Assembly: GCF_014529945.1 (NCBI RefSeq)
Contig: NZ_JACVFB010000009.1
Span: 124,001-188,000, forward strand
DNA: 64,000 nt
Reading direction: 5' to 3'
Source: Chitinophaga varians
GTDB taxonomy: Bacteria > Bacteroidota > Bacteroidia > Chitinophagales > Chitinophagaceae
Each line of letters opens with the position of its first letter. The stretch's first letter is position 1. The notes below the pieces were generated by a model. It was not told the origin of the DNA and searched no databases. It saw only the letters and a program-made list of their open reading frames with translations. Both the position numbers and the translations under genes were made by a program. Positions 27,096 through 35,936 of this stretch are shown here, piece after piece.

Positions 27096-28178
27096 CTATT
27101 GAAGCAGTTTCATACTATCTTCCGCCGGGTATGCCGGAGCGGGCAGCAGTATGCCGGCAGGAAGCGGTTCTCCGCCGGGGCTTGCGATGAATAACTTGTG
27201 AATGGCCCGGGAGGTGTCTATCACTCCATGAAGGCCATAATGACGGGAAGCAATTGTCTTCAGTCCGGCAAGGGTTACGCTGGAAAAATAGAACTGCCTT
27301 TTGCGCCAGGCATCTGCCTCCTGTTCGGTAAAGCGCTGTACGTCAAATGTGCGCGCGCTGTCGTTGTAGATGGCCTGTTGACCCGGTCGGAGCACTATCT
27401 GCCGGCTGCCGGCGGTCATACGGAGGGAGCCTTCGGTAAGGGATACACGAATATGTTGGGGATCTTTCGTACTTACATGGAAACTGGTGCCCAGCACCTG
27501 TACGGTGCTGTTGGGGAGTTGCAGCACAAACGGCTGATTGGCATTGGTGGCAATCCGGAAGTAAGCCTCGCCCCGGAGGAATGTTTCCCGGACCGGCTGG
27601 GTGAAGCTGAAGGGGAACTTCAGTTCGGAGCCGGCATTGAGCCATATTTCCGTGCCATCGGCCAGCGTTATTTTATAATGGCTGGCGTTTGGAACTGTCA
27701 GGGTATTGATGCCGGAGGGCAGGTCAACGGCGGATTGCAGGGAGAGACTGCCAGCCTGCACGGCCAACGACTGCTGGCCAACAGAAAGGGTGGCAGGGGT
27801 GGCGGTCAACGGGTGGACGGTCCCGTCGGCAAGGGCCAGCATGGCAACAGGTGGTGCCGGTATAGACTCCGTATTGGCCGCCACATTGACGCCGTACTTC
27901 TGATAAGCATACCAGTAGATGGCAAATACGGCTACAAATATGCCGACGGCGATACCCCACTTAAACATCGGCAGACGTGCCGACGCATCCGTGATACTGT
28001 ATGTATTCCGCCAGGGAGCGTGGTCCTGCAGCTGTTTGCCGCTTTCAATCGCCTTCCACATTTCACGGGCCTCCGGTACTTCTTCCAGATAAGCATCCAG
28101 CAATGCCTCATCGGCAGCTGAGATGATACCGGCTTTTTTCTCGGTCATTAACTGAAATATGGTCGTGAGATTTTTCAT
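27096..28178 (-). CDS. FecR family anti-sigma factor
   Basis: 360 residues from ATG 28178 (a TTG lies one codon earlier). The cytoplasmic N-terminus (~1-75) resembles anti-sigma domains. One membrane segment (~80-98, WGIAVGIFVAVFAIYWYAY) precedes the periplasmic FecR domain (~135-260, with LADGTEIWLNAGSELKFP and ETFLRGEAYFRI). The C-terminal domain that usually contacts SusC (DUF4974) is divergent and Pro-rich at its end (PLPAGILLPAPAYPAED). It lies 38 bases after the sigma-factor gene. Confidence 0.88.
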   Translation of the reverse strand: MKNLTTIFQLMTEKKAGIISAADEALLDAYLEEVPEAREMWKAIESGKQLQDHAPWRNTYSITDASARLPMFKWGIAVGIFVAVFAIYWYAYQKYGVNVAANTESIPAPPVAMLALADGTVHPLTATPATLSVGQQSLAVQAGSLSLQSAVDLPSGINTLTVPNASHYKITLADGTEIWLNAGSELKFPFSFTQPVRETFLRGEAYFRIATNANQPFVLQLPNSTVQVLGTSFHVSTKDPQHIRVSLTEGSLRMTAGSRQIVLRPGQQAIYNDSARTFDVQRFTEQEADAWRKRQFYFSSVTLAGLKTIASRHYGLHGVIDTSRAIHKLFIASPGGEPLPAGILLPAPAYPAEDSMKLLQ

Positions 28179-28216
28179 CAATCATTATAACAGAAATATT
28201 ATCGGGGCGGGGTATT

Positions 28217-28771
28217 TCAGAAGCGAATTTTTTCGAGTAACTGACGAAGTGTCTTCAGGGCAGAGGCAACATGCTTTTTAACGGTTTCTTCGCTGATGTC
28301 CATCACAGCAGCGATTTCCTTCCGGGTTTTGTGCTCCTGATATGCCAGCCGGAACACCTGGGATTGTTTAAGCGGTAACGTGTTGATGGCGCCTTCCAGT
28401 TGCTCGTGCAGCTCATTCTTTTCAAGTCGGCTGTCGGGCGTTACGTACGGAGGATGCTGTAGCCATGCCAACCGCTTCCTGCGTGTTTCGTCTTTTGAAA
28501 TCCTGTTCAGACAGCGGTTCTTAATACTCACAAAAAGAAAATTCTTGAGCGTGGTGATGGTGCTGAGGTCTATCCGCTTATATAACGCCTGCTGCCAGAA
28601 ATCAATAAAGAATTCCTGTACCAGCTCCTGGGCCTCTTCCTGGTCCTGAAGGATGGTCATAGCAGTAACCAACAGCCATTCACGATAAAGACGGTAGAAA
28701 TGGTCAAACGCTCCCACGCTACCGGTCTTTAAGGCCGCCAGTAATTCAATATCGTCATGATGGGCATTCAT
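28217..28771 (-). CDS. RNA polymerase sigma-70 factor, ECF type
   Basis: 184 residues from ATG 28771. Region 2 (~20-90) includes DQEEAQELVQEFFIDFWQ; region 4 (~125-178) includes LPLKQSQVFRLAYQEHKTRK and the helix-turn-helix IAAVMDISEETVKKHVASAL. It is of the Bacteroidota type that pairs with FecR, encoded 38 bases downstream, to sense a TonB-dependent transporter. No transporter gene is adjacent, so its target is elsewhere. Confidence 0.92.
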   Translation of the reverse strand: MNAHHDDIELLAALKTGSVGAFDHFYRLYREWLLVTAMTILQDQEEAQELVQEFFIDFWQQALYKRIDLSTITTLKNFLFVSIKNRCLNRISKDETRRKRLAWLQHPPYVTPDSRLEKNELHEQLEGAINTLPLKQSQVFRLAYQEHKTRKEIAAVMDISEETVKKHVASALKTLRQLLEKIRF

Positions 28772-29148
28772 GCGCTGTAAGCAGTTAGGCTGCCGGGGGA
28801 GGGTACATACCCCGGAAACAGCTGTTCCTCGCTGGTTTTCGTCATACAGTGTAATGATTGTTTGGATATCTGTTCCTGCCAAACTGATTTTCAGGTATAT
28901 TCGATCTGTAACGGCTCGCCGGATTTTTCGGAAGATAATGAATTTGTTAATCAATTGTTAATCGTTAGTAAATTCACTCAGCGGCTAACAAGCCGTTAAC
29001 AAAACCTGCAATTTGTTGATATATAAATAGATATGAAGTTGAGTAAGACGGAATTGACCCGGGGGAGGGTAGAAAAAAATACACAAATGAACAAAAAGAA
29101 ATCCCTGTCTTAAAAAAGACAGGGATCGTGATGCTATCGGAAGAATAA
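28772..29148. other. Non-coding gap upstream of the sigma factor
   Basis: The 377-base gap holds the helicase terminator (29101-29126) at one end and the sigma-factor promoter region at the other. No exact TAnnTTTG box was found on the minus strand, and no convincing gene was seen. Confidence 0.5.
29093..29126 (-). terminator. Terminator of the RNA helicase gene
   Basis: The arms ATCCCTGTCTT and AAGACAGGGAT (29101-29126) form a perfect 11-bp stem with a 4-base loop. On the minus strand it is followed by TTCTTTTTG. It lies 22 bases after the helicase stop. Confidence 0.85.
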
Positions 29149-30477
29149 TTATTTTTTTGGCTTGCGTTTTTTCGGCTTACCATATTTGGCCATCATCTTA
29201 TCCTTGTGGCTGACCTTACGGTTCGTTTTCATATTCTTGGCCAGCTTCTGGTGGAAGGCGGGACCTGCGTCCTCGCGTTTGGGCGCCTTCACCAGCGTAT
29301 TACGCATAAATACTTTAGGCTTCTCATCTTCTGTCAGTACATCAGAAATCTCCAGATCTTCCGGTAATGGATTTTCGGGGATACTGTAGTTCATCAACGC
29401 TTCAATAGCTGCCAGTTCCTCGGTCTCCTGGTCCTTGGTCAGCAGAATGGCAATACCCTTTTTATCTGCACGACCGGTCCTGCCGATACGATGGATATAG
29501 TTTTCCGGTACTTCCGGCGTATCAAAGTTGATCACATGGCTTACCTCCGCAATGTCCAACCCGCGGGCAATGATATCAGTAGCTATCAGGAAACGGTAAT
29601 TCCCTGCCTGGAACTGGTTAACCGTATTAAAACGATGATTTTGCTCTTTATTGGAGTGGATAATACCCACCTTATCGGGGAACTTGGCCTGTAGCTGCTC
29701 ATACAGGTCGTCGGCCAGTTTTTTGGTGCCGGCAAAAATGAGGGTTTTGACCATGCTCTCATCCCGCGTGATCAGCAGCTCCAGCAGATTTACCTTGGTA
29801 TTGAAATTAGGCACCCGATAAAGTACCTGATCGATATTTTCCAGCGGGGTGCCTGTAGGCGCCGCCTCTATCATGATGGGATTGTTGAAATGCGTTTGTA
29901 TCATCGCTTCCACCTCTTCGGTGATGGTGGCGGAGAACATCAGGTTTTGCCGGCGTGGCGGCAGCAGGTCCATGATGTTGGTCAACTGCATGCGGAAACC
30001 CAGGTTCAGCATTTCATCCACCTCATCGATGATCAGCTTTTTGATGGACTTTACTTTGAGCGCGCCGCTCAGGATAATATCGTATAGGCGTCCGGGTGTG
30101 GCCACCAGTATGTCCACTTTATCCTGTACCGCCGCCATCTGCGGATTCATATTCACCCCGCCATAAACGCCCATTACTTCCACGCTCATATAAGAGGTCA
30201 GCTTTTTTACTGACTCCACCACCTGTACCACCAGCTCGCGGGTAGGTACCATAATGAGCACCTGCGGGTATTTCTCCTTGGTGAACTTAAACTGCCGCAG
30301 GGTGGGCAGCAGATAAGCAAAGGTTTTACCCGTACCGGTCTGGGCAATACCACAGACATCCTGTCCGGACATGATCACAGAAAAGGCACGTTGCTGTATA
30401 GTGGTAGGCTTTACAAAGCCCAGTTCGTCGAGTGCGTTGCGTAAAGGTGTACTCAGATTTAAATCCCCAAATGTCAT
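29149..30477 (-). CDS. DEAD-box RNA helicase (RhlE-like)
   Basis: 442 residues. The Q motif is near 22-30. Walker A AQTGTGKT is at 45-52, PTREL at 78-82, and SAT at 182-184; HRIGRTGR is present in the second RecA domain. Motif II reads DEVD (151-154) rather than DEAD. A basic C-terminal tail (KPKKRKPKK) probably binds RNA. It unwinds RNA in ribosome assembly or mRNA decay. A perfect hairpin terminator follows. Confidence 0.93.
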   Translation of the reverse strand: MTFGDLNLSTPLRNALDELGFVKPTTIQQRAFSVIMSGQDVCGIAQTGTGKTFAYLLPTLRQFKFTKEKYPQVLIMVPTRELVVQVVESVKKLTSYMSVEVMGVYGGVNMNPQMAAVQDKVDILVATPGRLYDIILSGALKVKSIKKLIIDEVDEMLNLGFRMQLTNIMDLLPPRRQNLMFSATITEEVEAMIQTHFNNPIMIEAAPTGTPLENIDQVLYRVPNFNTKVNLLELLITRDESMVKTLIFAGTKKLADDLYEQLQAKFPDKVGIIHSNKEQNHRFNTVNQFQAGNYRFLIATDIIARGLDIAEVSHVINFDTPEVPENYIHRIGRTGRADKKGIAILLTKDQETEELAAIEALMNYSIPENPLPEDLEISDVLTEDEKPKVFMRNTLVKAPKREDAGPAFHQKLAKNMKTNRKVSHKDKMMAKYGKPKKRKPKK

Positions 30478-30598
30478 GTTTCTACAAAATATGAACGGCG
30501 AAGGTAAACAATATTTTTGGCCTGTAGCCGTAAAGGCCCATTCCGCATGATTCCTGACAGCTTTTCGTTACATTTAAGCCAGCAAAAAAAATAATGGT

Positions 30599-31522
30599 AT
30601 GAAGGATATACATGTACAGGCAATACGCGTGCACGCCTACGGCGGATCTGATCAGTTACGCCTGGAAGAGGTGCCCGTGCCGGCGCCCGGACCAGGGGAG
30701 GTGTTAATCAATATTGTGGCCAGCGGGGTGAACCCCATCGACTGGAAAATCAGAGAAGGCTTTATGCAAAGGCCTTTGCCCTATATTCCCGGTGTAGAAG
30801 CTTCCGGTGTGGTGGTAGCCCTCGGAGAAGGCGTGACTAACAGGAAGGTGGGAGAGGCGGTATATGGCGCGGTAGACGGCTCTTACGCCGCCTGCGCGGT
30901 AGTGCCTTCGGAGCATTTGTTCCCCAAGCCTACGCATTTATCGTTTGAGGAAGCTGCAGCCTGCGGCGGCGCCAAAACGGCCTGGGGTGCGCTCTTTGAG
31001 GTAGGCAAACTGGAGAAAGGACAACGGGTGCTTATTCATGCCGGCGCTGGCGGGGTAGGACACCTCGCTGTGCAACTGGCATACCATGCCGGTGCTTATG
31101 TCATTGCGACCAGCGCTGCTGAAAACGCAGCATTCGTAGCATCGCTCGGCGCTTCCGAAGTAATCGATTATAAAATTGCACCTTTTGAAACGCAGATAGC
31201 TCCGGTAGATGCAGTGCTGGACACGGTAGGCGGCGATACGCTCGACCGTTCCTATCAGCTGGTGAAACCCGGTGGCGTCCTCTTGTGCCTCGTAAATCAA
31301 CCGTCACCGGAAAAGGCCGCTGCAGCCGGTATCCGCGCGGTATGGGCGGGCACCAAAACATTGCATGCCATGCAGGAAGTAGCAAAGCTGCTGGATAAAG
31401 ACCTGATCAGACCCTACGTCCGGAAAGTGTTTGCGCCACTATCCAGCGCCGCGGCAGCACAGGATTACAGCCAGTTAGGCGGACCGGGAAGAGGCAAGAT
31501 CGTATTGAAAATTGAGGAATAA
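30599..31522 (+). CDS. Zinc-independent medium-chain alcohol dehydrogenase / quinone oxidoreductase
   Basis: 307 residues. GroES-like N-terminal domain (~1-120, with GVNPIDWKIREGF), then a Rossmann fold with the nucleotide loop HAGAGGVGHLAVQLA (~147-161). The structural-zinc cysteines are absent, as in the quinone oxidoreductase group. It probably reduces quinones or enones with NADPH. A TATTTTTG box lies 80 bases upstream. A MITE-like element begins 12 bases after the stop. Confidence 0.88.
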   Translation: MKDIHVQAIRVHAYGGSDQLRLEEVPVPAPGPGEVLINIVASGVNPIDWKIREGFMQRPLPYIPGVEASGVVVALGEGVTNRKVGEAVYGAVDGSYAACAVVPSEHLFPKPTHLSFEEAAACGGAKTAWGALFEVGKLEKGQRVLIHAGAGGVGHLAVQLAYHAGAYVIATSAAENAAFVASLGASEVIDYKIAPFETQIAPVDAVLDTVGGDTLDRSYQLVKPGGVLLCLVNQPSPEKAAAAGIRAVWAGTKTLHAMQEVAKLLDKDLIRPYVRKVFAPLSSAAAAQDYSQLGGPGRGKIVLKIEE

Positions 31523-31533
31523 AAAATCCCAAA

Positions 31534-31804
31534 TCCCAGGGCTTCAGCCCTGGGATACGTTTGTTGTTCAGGCTGTTTTATGGCCATTGCTATATAGTTA
31601 TGTGGTAATGGCTTGAAAGAAAACCACCTCTTCAGGGCGCTACAGATAAAAAAACTGAGCAACAATTTGCTGTTTCCAGGGCTGTAATATCAGTACAGAA
31701 ATTCATCAATAACCTAATCGAAGGAGAAGGTCCTTAAATTACGAAGGCTGCATGCCCTCAAAAGAATTTGAACAACATCGTATCCCAGGGCTTCAGCCCT
31801 GGGA
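31534..31804. mobile_element. MITE-like element with REP-type terminal inverted repeats
   Basis: The 271-bp segment has ends of ~36 bp that are inverted copies of each other (31534-31570 and 31769-31804). Each end carries the palindrome CCCAGGGCTTCAGCCCTGGG followed inward by TACGTTTGTTGTTCA or, at the other end read inward, TACGATGTTGTTCA. No coding capacity is evident inside; an internal GCCATT/AATGGC hairpin is present. Most of the 324-base gap 31523-31846 is this element. Confidence 0.75.
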
Positions 31805-31846
31805 CAACAAACGCGCACAAACGCAAACAGCCCGCATATAACGCCA

Positions 31847-32278
31847 TTAATCCGCTCCATGCTCACGCGCCGCATCCGACGATCCGAATATCGTTTTACG
31901 ATGCTCTGTACCCCAGGCGTATAAGGCGTCAATCACCGGATTGAGCGTAGCAGCATACGGTGTCAGGGTGTATTCCACGCTTACAGGCTGACTGTCAAAC
32001 ACGCTGCGTTTTAGCAGTTTATGCGCTTCCAGGTCTTTCAGCTCTTTGGATAACACTTTGGAGGTGATCTTGGGTATATTCCTTTCGATATCGCGGAAAC
32101 GTTTATGGCCGCGGGAGATAGCAATAATGATGGGTAGTTTCCATTTACCGTTGATGACGTCCAGCGCATCCCTTACCGGCATGATCACACCCAGACAGTC
32201 TTTATGATCGCCTGTTTCCATACATTTCTCCTTCACGGTTATTGCGGGGGCCTGCTCCGCAGTCAGATCTGCTCTCAT
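31847..32278 (-). CDS. HxlR family transcriptional regulator
   Basis: 143 residues. The winged-helix core is typical: VINGKWKLPIIIAISRGHKRF, then the recognition segment KITSKVLSKELKDLEAHKLL and the wing SVEYTLTPYA. The N-terminal CMETGDHKDC contains cysteines that could sense redox or electrophiles. It is divergent from the FrnE-like gene, which it probably regulates. Confidence 0.92.
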   Translation of the reverse strand: MRADLTAEQAPAITVKEKCMETGDHKDCLGVIMPVRDALDVINGKWKLPIIIAISRGHKRFRDIERNIPKITSKVLSKELKDLEAHKLLKRSVFDSQPVSVEYTLTPYAATLNPVIDALYAWGTEHRKTIFGSSDAAREHGAD

Positions 32279-32309
32279 ACAGTTTGGTATTTAAAGAATT
32301 TCTATCACT

Positions 32310-32446
32310 TATCTATTATATAGATATATAGTAGGTTAATAGATAGATATCTACATGATTAAAATTGTCAAATAGGCACTATCATTTTGTATAGCGCTAT
32401 CCTAAAGGTAACTGCTAACTTTTGGATAGCAAATATATTAACTTTG
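32310..32446. promoter_or_regulatory. HxlR/FrnE divergent control region
   Basis: TATCTATT...AATAGATA (32310-32317 and 32338-32345) forms an inverted repeat, and a palindrome ATAGCGCTAT follows near 32392-32401. TAACTTTG (32439-32446) is an exact -7 box for the FrnE-like gene, 21 bases before its ATG. The inverted repeats are candidate HxlR sites. Confidence 0.5.
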
Positions 32447-32467
32447 TGGCAGGTTTTTAAATTAAAG

Positions 32468-33184
32468 ATGAACACTATGAAAGTAGAAATATGGTCAGAC
32501 ATTATGTGTCCGTTCTGTTATATCGGCAAACGAAAATTTGAGGCTGCCCTGGACAAATTTCCTGATAAAGACAAGATAGAAGTGGAGTGGAAGAGCTTTC
32601 AGCTCAACCCCGACCTGAAGTCCATGCCGGGAACGAATGTGTACGATTATCTCGCGCAGAGCAAAGGCATCTCCCGGGAGCAGTCTGTGAATATGCACGA
32701 GCAGGTGACCCGGTCGGCCAGTGAAGTAGGACTGACTTATAATTTCGACAAAGCAGTGGTGGCCAACTCCTTTGACGCTCACCGGCTGATACAAATGGCG
32801 AAAGCCCAAAAGCTTGGTGACGAAGCGGAAGAAAAACTCTTTATCGCTTATTTCACGGAAGGTAAAGATATCGCGGACCATGACGTCCTGATGAATATTG
32901 GAGAAGCCATAGGCCTGGACCGTAAGTTGGTGGCTGATATGCTGGCGTCCGGCGAATTTGCCGGTGAGGTAAATATGGATGTACACGAAGCAGCACAACT
33001 GGGTGCCCGGGGCGTTCCTTTCTTTGTACTGGACCGTAAATACGGCGTATCAGGCGCTCAGCCATCAGAGGCGTTTACACAAGCGCTGACACAAGCGTAT
33101 GGTGAATGGCGCAAAACACAGCCATTGACAACCCTGGAAACCACTGAAGGACCTTCCTGCGACATCAACGGGACTTGTGATTAA
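32468..33184 (+). CDS. DsbA family oxidoreductase (FrnE-like)
   Basis: 238 residues from ATG 32468 (ATG 32477 also possible). The N-terminal thioredoxin strand leads into the active site CPFC (Cys14, Cys17), followed by the helical insertion typical of FrnE and the C-terminal thioredoxin part with the cis-proline in RGVPFFVLDRKYGVSGAQ. There is no signal peptide, so it is cytoplasmic. FrnE proteins act as disulfide isomerase or oxidoreductase in oxidative stress. It is divergent from HxlR. Confidence 0.9.
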   Translation: MNTMKVEIWSDIMCPFCYIGKRKFEAALDKFPDKDKIEVEWKSFQLNPDLKSMPGTNVYDYLAQSKGISREQSVNMHEQVTRSASEVGLTYNFDKAVVANSFDAHRLIQMAKAQKLGDEAEEKLFIAYFTEGKDIADHDVLMNIGEAIGLDRKLVADMLASGEFAGEVNMDVHEAAQLGARGVPFFVLDRKYGVSGAQPSEAFTQALTQAYGEWRKTQPLTTLETTEGPSCDINGTCD

Positions 33185-33212
33185 GATCAGAACGGAGATG
33201 ACATTATCTTAT

Positions 33213-33220
33213 TAGCTTTG
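33213..33220 (+). promoter_or_regulatory. -7 promoter element of the Kir-type channel gene
   Basis: TAGCTTTG is an exact TAnnTTTG match, 20 bases before the ATG. No clear -33 TTG is present upstream. Confidence 0.5.
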
Positions 33221-33240
33221 TTGTTCAAACTATCTGATTT

Positions 33241-34194
33241 ATGTCGCTCCTTAAAAGGATCAACCCTTTCTCTAAACAAAATGAAGATACCGGCTTCGGT
33301 ACCAATCCCAATGGGTACGGAGGCCGGTTTATTAACCGCGATGGTACTTTCAACATCCGCCGTGAGGGCCGCCCGTTCTGGGACCGGTTTAGTGTGTACC
33401 ATACGTTGCTCAATCTGCCGGCCTGGAAGTTCACCTGCGTGATCCTCCTGTTTTATTTCTCCATCAACCTGTTGTACACCGGTATCTATTGGACGCTGGG
33501 CGTAGAGCAGTTTCAGGGCATCATCGGACAAACGCCCTGGATGCGGTTGAAAGAAATCTTTTTTTTCAGCACAGAAACTTTTACCACCGTCGGTTATGGC
33601 CGGGTAAACCCGGTCGGCGATGGGGCCAATATGGTGGCGGCCATCGAAGCCATGTCGGGCTTCCTGTCCTTTGCCGTGGCCACCGGTCTGATGTATGGCC
33701 GTTTTTCCAGACCAAGGGCGCATCTTGTATTTAGCGACAATGCACTGATCGGCCCTTATAGAGACATGACCGGCCTTATGTTCCGCTTTGCTTCCTATAA
33801 AGACAATCACACCCTCACTAATGTAGACGTGACCGTCACCATAGGACTACAGGTAGTGGAAAACGGTTCGCCGGTATACAAATTCTACACGCTGCCGTTG
33901 GAAAGAGGCAAGGTAGAAAGCCTTTCCATGAACTGGACCGTTGTGCATCCCATCGATGAAAACAGCCCGCTGCTGGGCTTCACAGCCGACGATATGCGGA
34001 ATGCGGATGTGGAGATCTATGTGCTGGTGAAAGGATTTAATGATGTATATGCTAACACGGTACTGCAACGCACTTCTTACACCTATGAGGAAATACAGTT
34101 CAACCGCAAGTTCATCCCCATGTACCGGGAGAGTGAAAACGGGAGAACTACCATTCTGGAATTACACCTGCTCAACAAATCCAGGGAAACCTGA
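33241..34194 (+). CDS. Inward-rectifier (Kir-type) potassium channel
   Basis: 317 residues. The slide-helix region (NRDGTFNIRREGRPF) precedes membrane helix 1 (~64-83). The pore loop has the selectivity filter TVGYG at 116-120, then membrane helix 2 (~128-150) and the cytoplasmic beta-sandwich domain (~165-300) of KirBac proteins. It conducts K+ through the inner membrane. Palindromic element D begins just after the stop. Confidence 0.93.
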   Translation: MSLLKRINPFSKQNEDTGFGTNPNGYGGRFINRDGTFNIRREGRPFWDRFSVYHTLLNLPAWKFTCVILLFYFSINLLYTGIYWTLGVEQFQGIIGQTPWMRLKEIFFFSTETFTTVGYGRVNPVGDGANMVAAIEAMSGFLSFAVATGLMYGRFSRPRAHLVFSDNALIGPYRDMTGLMFRFASYKDNHTLTNVDVTVTIGLQVVENGSPVYKFYTLPLERGKVESLSMNWTVVHPIDENSPLLGFTADDMRNADVEIYVLVKGFNDVYANTVLQRTSYTYEEIQFNRKFIPMYRESENGRTTILELHLLNKSRET

Positions 34195-34195
34195 C

Positions 34196-34300
34196 CATTT
34201 GGTTATTTTGATATTTTGATATTTATGAAAATGCCGCGAACACTAATGTCTCGCGGCATTTTCATAAATATCAAAATATCAAAATATCAAAATAATCAAA
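34196..34300. repeat. Palindromic element D (period-8 arms, GC-rich core), bidirectional terminator
   Basis: Left-arm units are ATTTGGTT, ATTTTGAT, ATTTTGAT, ATTTATGA; the right arm is their complement. The core is AATGCCGCGA/TCGCGGCATT. It fills the convergent gap between the channel stop (34192-34194) and the symporter, whose stop codon (34296-34298) lies within the right arm. Confidence 0.9.
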
Positions 34301-35741
34301 TCTTTCGACGGGAAATCAGCAGCAGGCCGATATAGGTAAAGGCGCCGTTGATGATCAGCAGCTCCAGTCCAATCTGGAACTGTTTGAAGAGCACAGACTG
34401 ATTGGTGTCCACCAGGTAGCAAAGCAGTGGCGCCACCACACAGACGAATGGTACCACCCGGTCGTTGACAGTTCGTTTGCTCAGGATGCCGAAGGCGAAA
34501 AGACCCAGTAGCGGTCCATAAGTATAGGTGGCCACTTTCAGGATCACCCCGATCATACTGGGGTTGTTCACCCATTCAAATACCATCACAAACAGGAGGA
34601 AAATAAAGGCCATCAGCAGGTGGATACGCTGGCGTACCTGTTTTTTCCTGGCCTCGTCCCAGTCGGTGCGGCGTTGCAAATCCAGGATGTCTATACAGAT
34701 AGAGGACGTAAGTGCCGTCATGGCGCCGTCAGCACTGGGGAACAAGGCAGATATCAACGCAATGATGAAGATCACGGAGATAACCGGTGGCATATGACGC
34801 AGCGCCAGTTCCGGGAACAGGGCATCGCCGGTGGCAGCTACCTGTTTCTGGGCGCCATAGAGATTCAACAGACCGCCGAGGAACAGGAACAGGCCGATGA
34901 CCACTAACATGATGAAAGCCAGGGATACCATGTTTTTCTGGGAGTCACGCAGGGTTTTAACAGAAATGTTTTTCTGCATCATCTCCTGGTCAAGGCCGGT
35001 CATGGTAATGGTGATAAAGGCCCCGGCCAATATCTGTTTGACAAAAAACAGCTTGCTGTTGGGATCAAATTCAAAAATCCGGGTAAGCCCTTTTTCCTGC
35101 ATGGCGCTGATGCTCTGAACCATGTTCATGTCCATGATATGCAGAATATAGAACACGCAGATGATCAGCCCCGCCAGCATACAGGTGGTTTGCAGCGTGT
35201 CGGTATACACGATGGTTTTCACCCCGCCCTCATAGGTATACACCAGGATCATAAAGAGAATGATGAGGGTCGTAAGCCAGAAGGGGACACCGAAGCTGGA
35301 CAGGATGGCGTCCTGCAGGATCCTTACCACTAAGTACAGTCGGGCAGTAGCGCCCAGTGTACGCGACAGGATAAAGAAAGATGCCCCCGTTTTGTACGAC
35401 ATCACCCCAAACCGTGTGTTCAGATAGTTGTAGATGGACGTCAGCTGTAGCCGGTAATAAAGCGGAATCAGTACATAGGCAATGGTAATGTACCCGATAA
35501 AGTAACCGAGCGTAATCTGGAAATAGGTAAAGGCGTCTTTGCCGACCGCTCCCGGAACACTGACAAACGTGACACCGCTCAGCGAAGTGCCAATCATCCC
35601 GAATGCTACCAACATCCAGTTACTGTTGCGGTTTCCGATGAAAAAGGAGTCATTGTTGGACCCACGGCCGGTGTACCAGGCGACAATCAGTAAAATAACA
35701 AAGTAAGCAACGACGAACGAGAATAATAATCCTGGTGACAT
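34296..35741 (-). CDS. Sodium:solute symporter (SSS family)
   Basis: 481 residues with about 13 membrane helices. It has SSS signatures such as VPGAVGKDAFTYFQITLGYF and the conserved GGVKTIVYTDTLQTTCMLAG segment. It uses the Na+ gradient to import a small solute (sugar, amino acid or vitamin); the ligand is not decided by the sequence. A CAAATATA box (35788-35795) upstream is a good -7 element on the minus strand. The stop codon lies in palindromic element D. Confidence 0.92.
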   Translation of the reverse strand: MSPGLLFSFVVAYFVILLIVAWYTGRGSNNDSFFIGNRNSNWMLVAFGMIGTSLSGVTFVSVPGAVGKDAFTYFQITLGYFIGYITIAYVLIPLYYRLQLTSIYNYLNTRFGVMSYKTGASFFILSRTLGATARLYLVVRILQDAILSSFGVPFWLTTLIILFMILVYTYEGGVKTIVYTDTLQTTCMLAGLIICVFYILHIMDMNMVQSISAMQEKGLTRIFEFDPNSKLFFVKQILAGAFITITMTGLDQEMMQKNISVKTLRDSQKNMVSLAFIMLVVIGLFLFLGGLLNLYGAQKQVAATGDALFPELALRHMPPVISVIFIIALISALFPSADGAMTALTSSICIDILDLQRRTDWDEARKKQVRQRIHLLMAFIFLLFVMVFEWVNNPSMIGVILKVATYTYGPLLGLFAFGILSKRTVNDRVVPFVCVVAPLLCYLVDTNQSVLFKQFQIGLELLIINGAFTYIGLLLISRRKI

Positions 35742-35787
35742 AAATGAGTTTTAATCAAGACCGCACGCAATATAAAGTGCTAAATCA

Positions 35788-35795
35788 CAAATATA
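35788..35795 (-). promoter_or_regulatory. -7 promoter element of the symporter gene
   Basis: Reads TATATTTG on the minus strand, an exact TAnnTTTG match, 46 bases before the start. No clear -33 element accompanies it. Confidence 0.45.
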
Positions 35796-35888
35796 ACATC
35801 TTACCCTATTGAGTGTATATGTACCGCAGGGGTGTTTTTTACACTATTAACCCCTGATTTAATTATTTGCTTTAGTCAAATAAAATAG

Positions 35889-35918
35889 TTGACAATGTCA
35901 AGTATTTTTGTATTTTTG
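35889..35918 (+). promoter_or_regulatory. Promoter and putative operator of the MarR-GNAT gene
   Basis: TTGACAATGTCAA (35889-35901) is a perfect 13-bp palindrome whose first bases also serve as a -33 TTG. Two tandem TATTTTTG boxes follow (35903-35910, 35911-35918); the second is 19 bases from the TTG, the normal spacing. Binding of the MarR domain here would block the promoter. Confidence 0.55.
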
Positions 35919-35936
35919 ATTGAAATACAGATTTAT

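Noticed and set aside
29149..30477. DEVD instead of DEAD in the helicase as a sign of inactivation
   Set aside because: All other motifs are intact and the Asp-Glu pair that binds Mg-ATP is kept.
31534..31804. Possible tRNA or structured RNA gene because of the strong hairpins
   Set aside because: No cloverleaf or anticodon pattern; the ends are inverted copies typical of a MITE.
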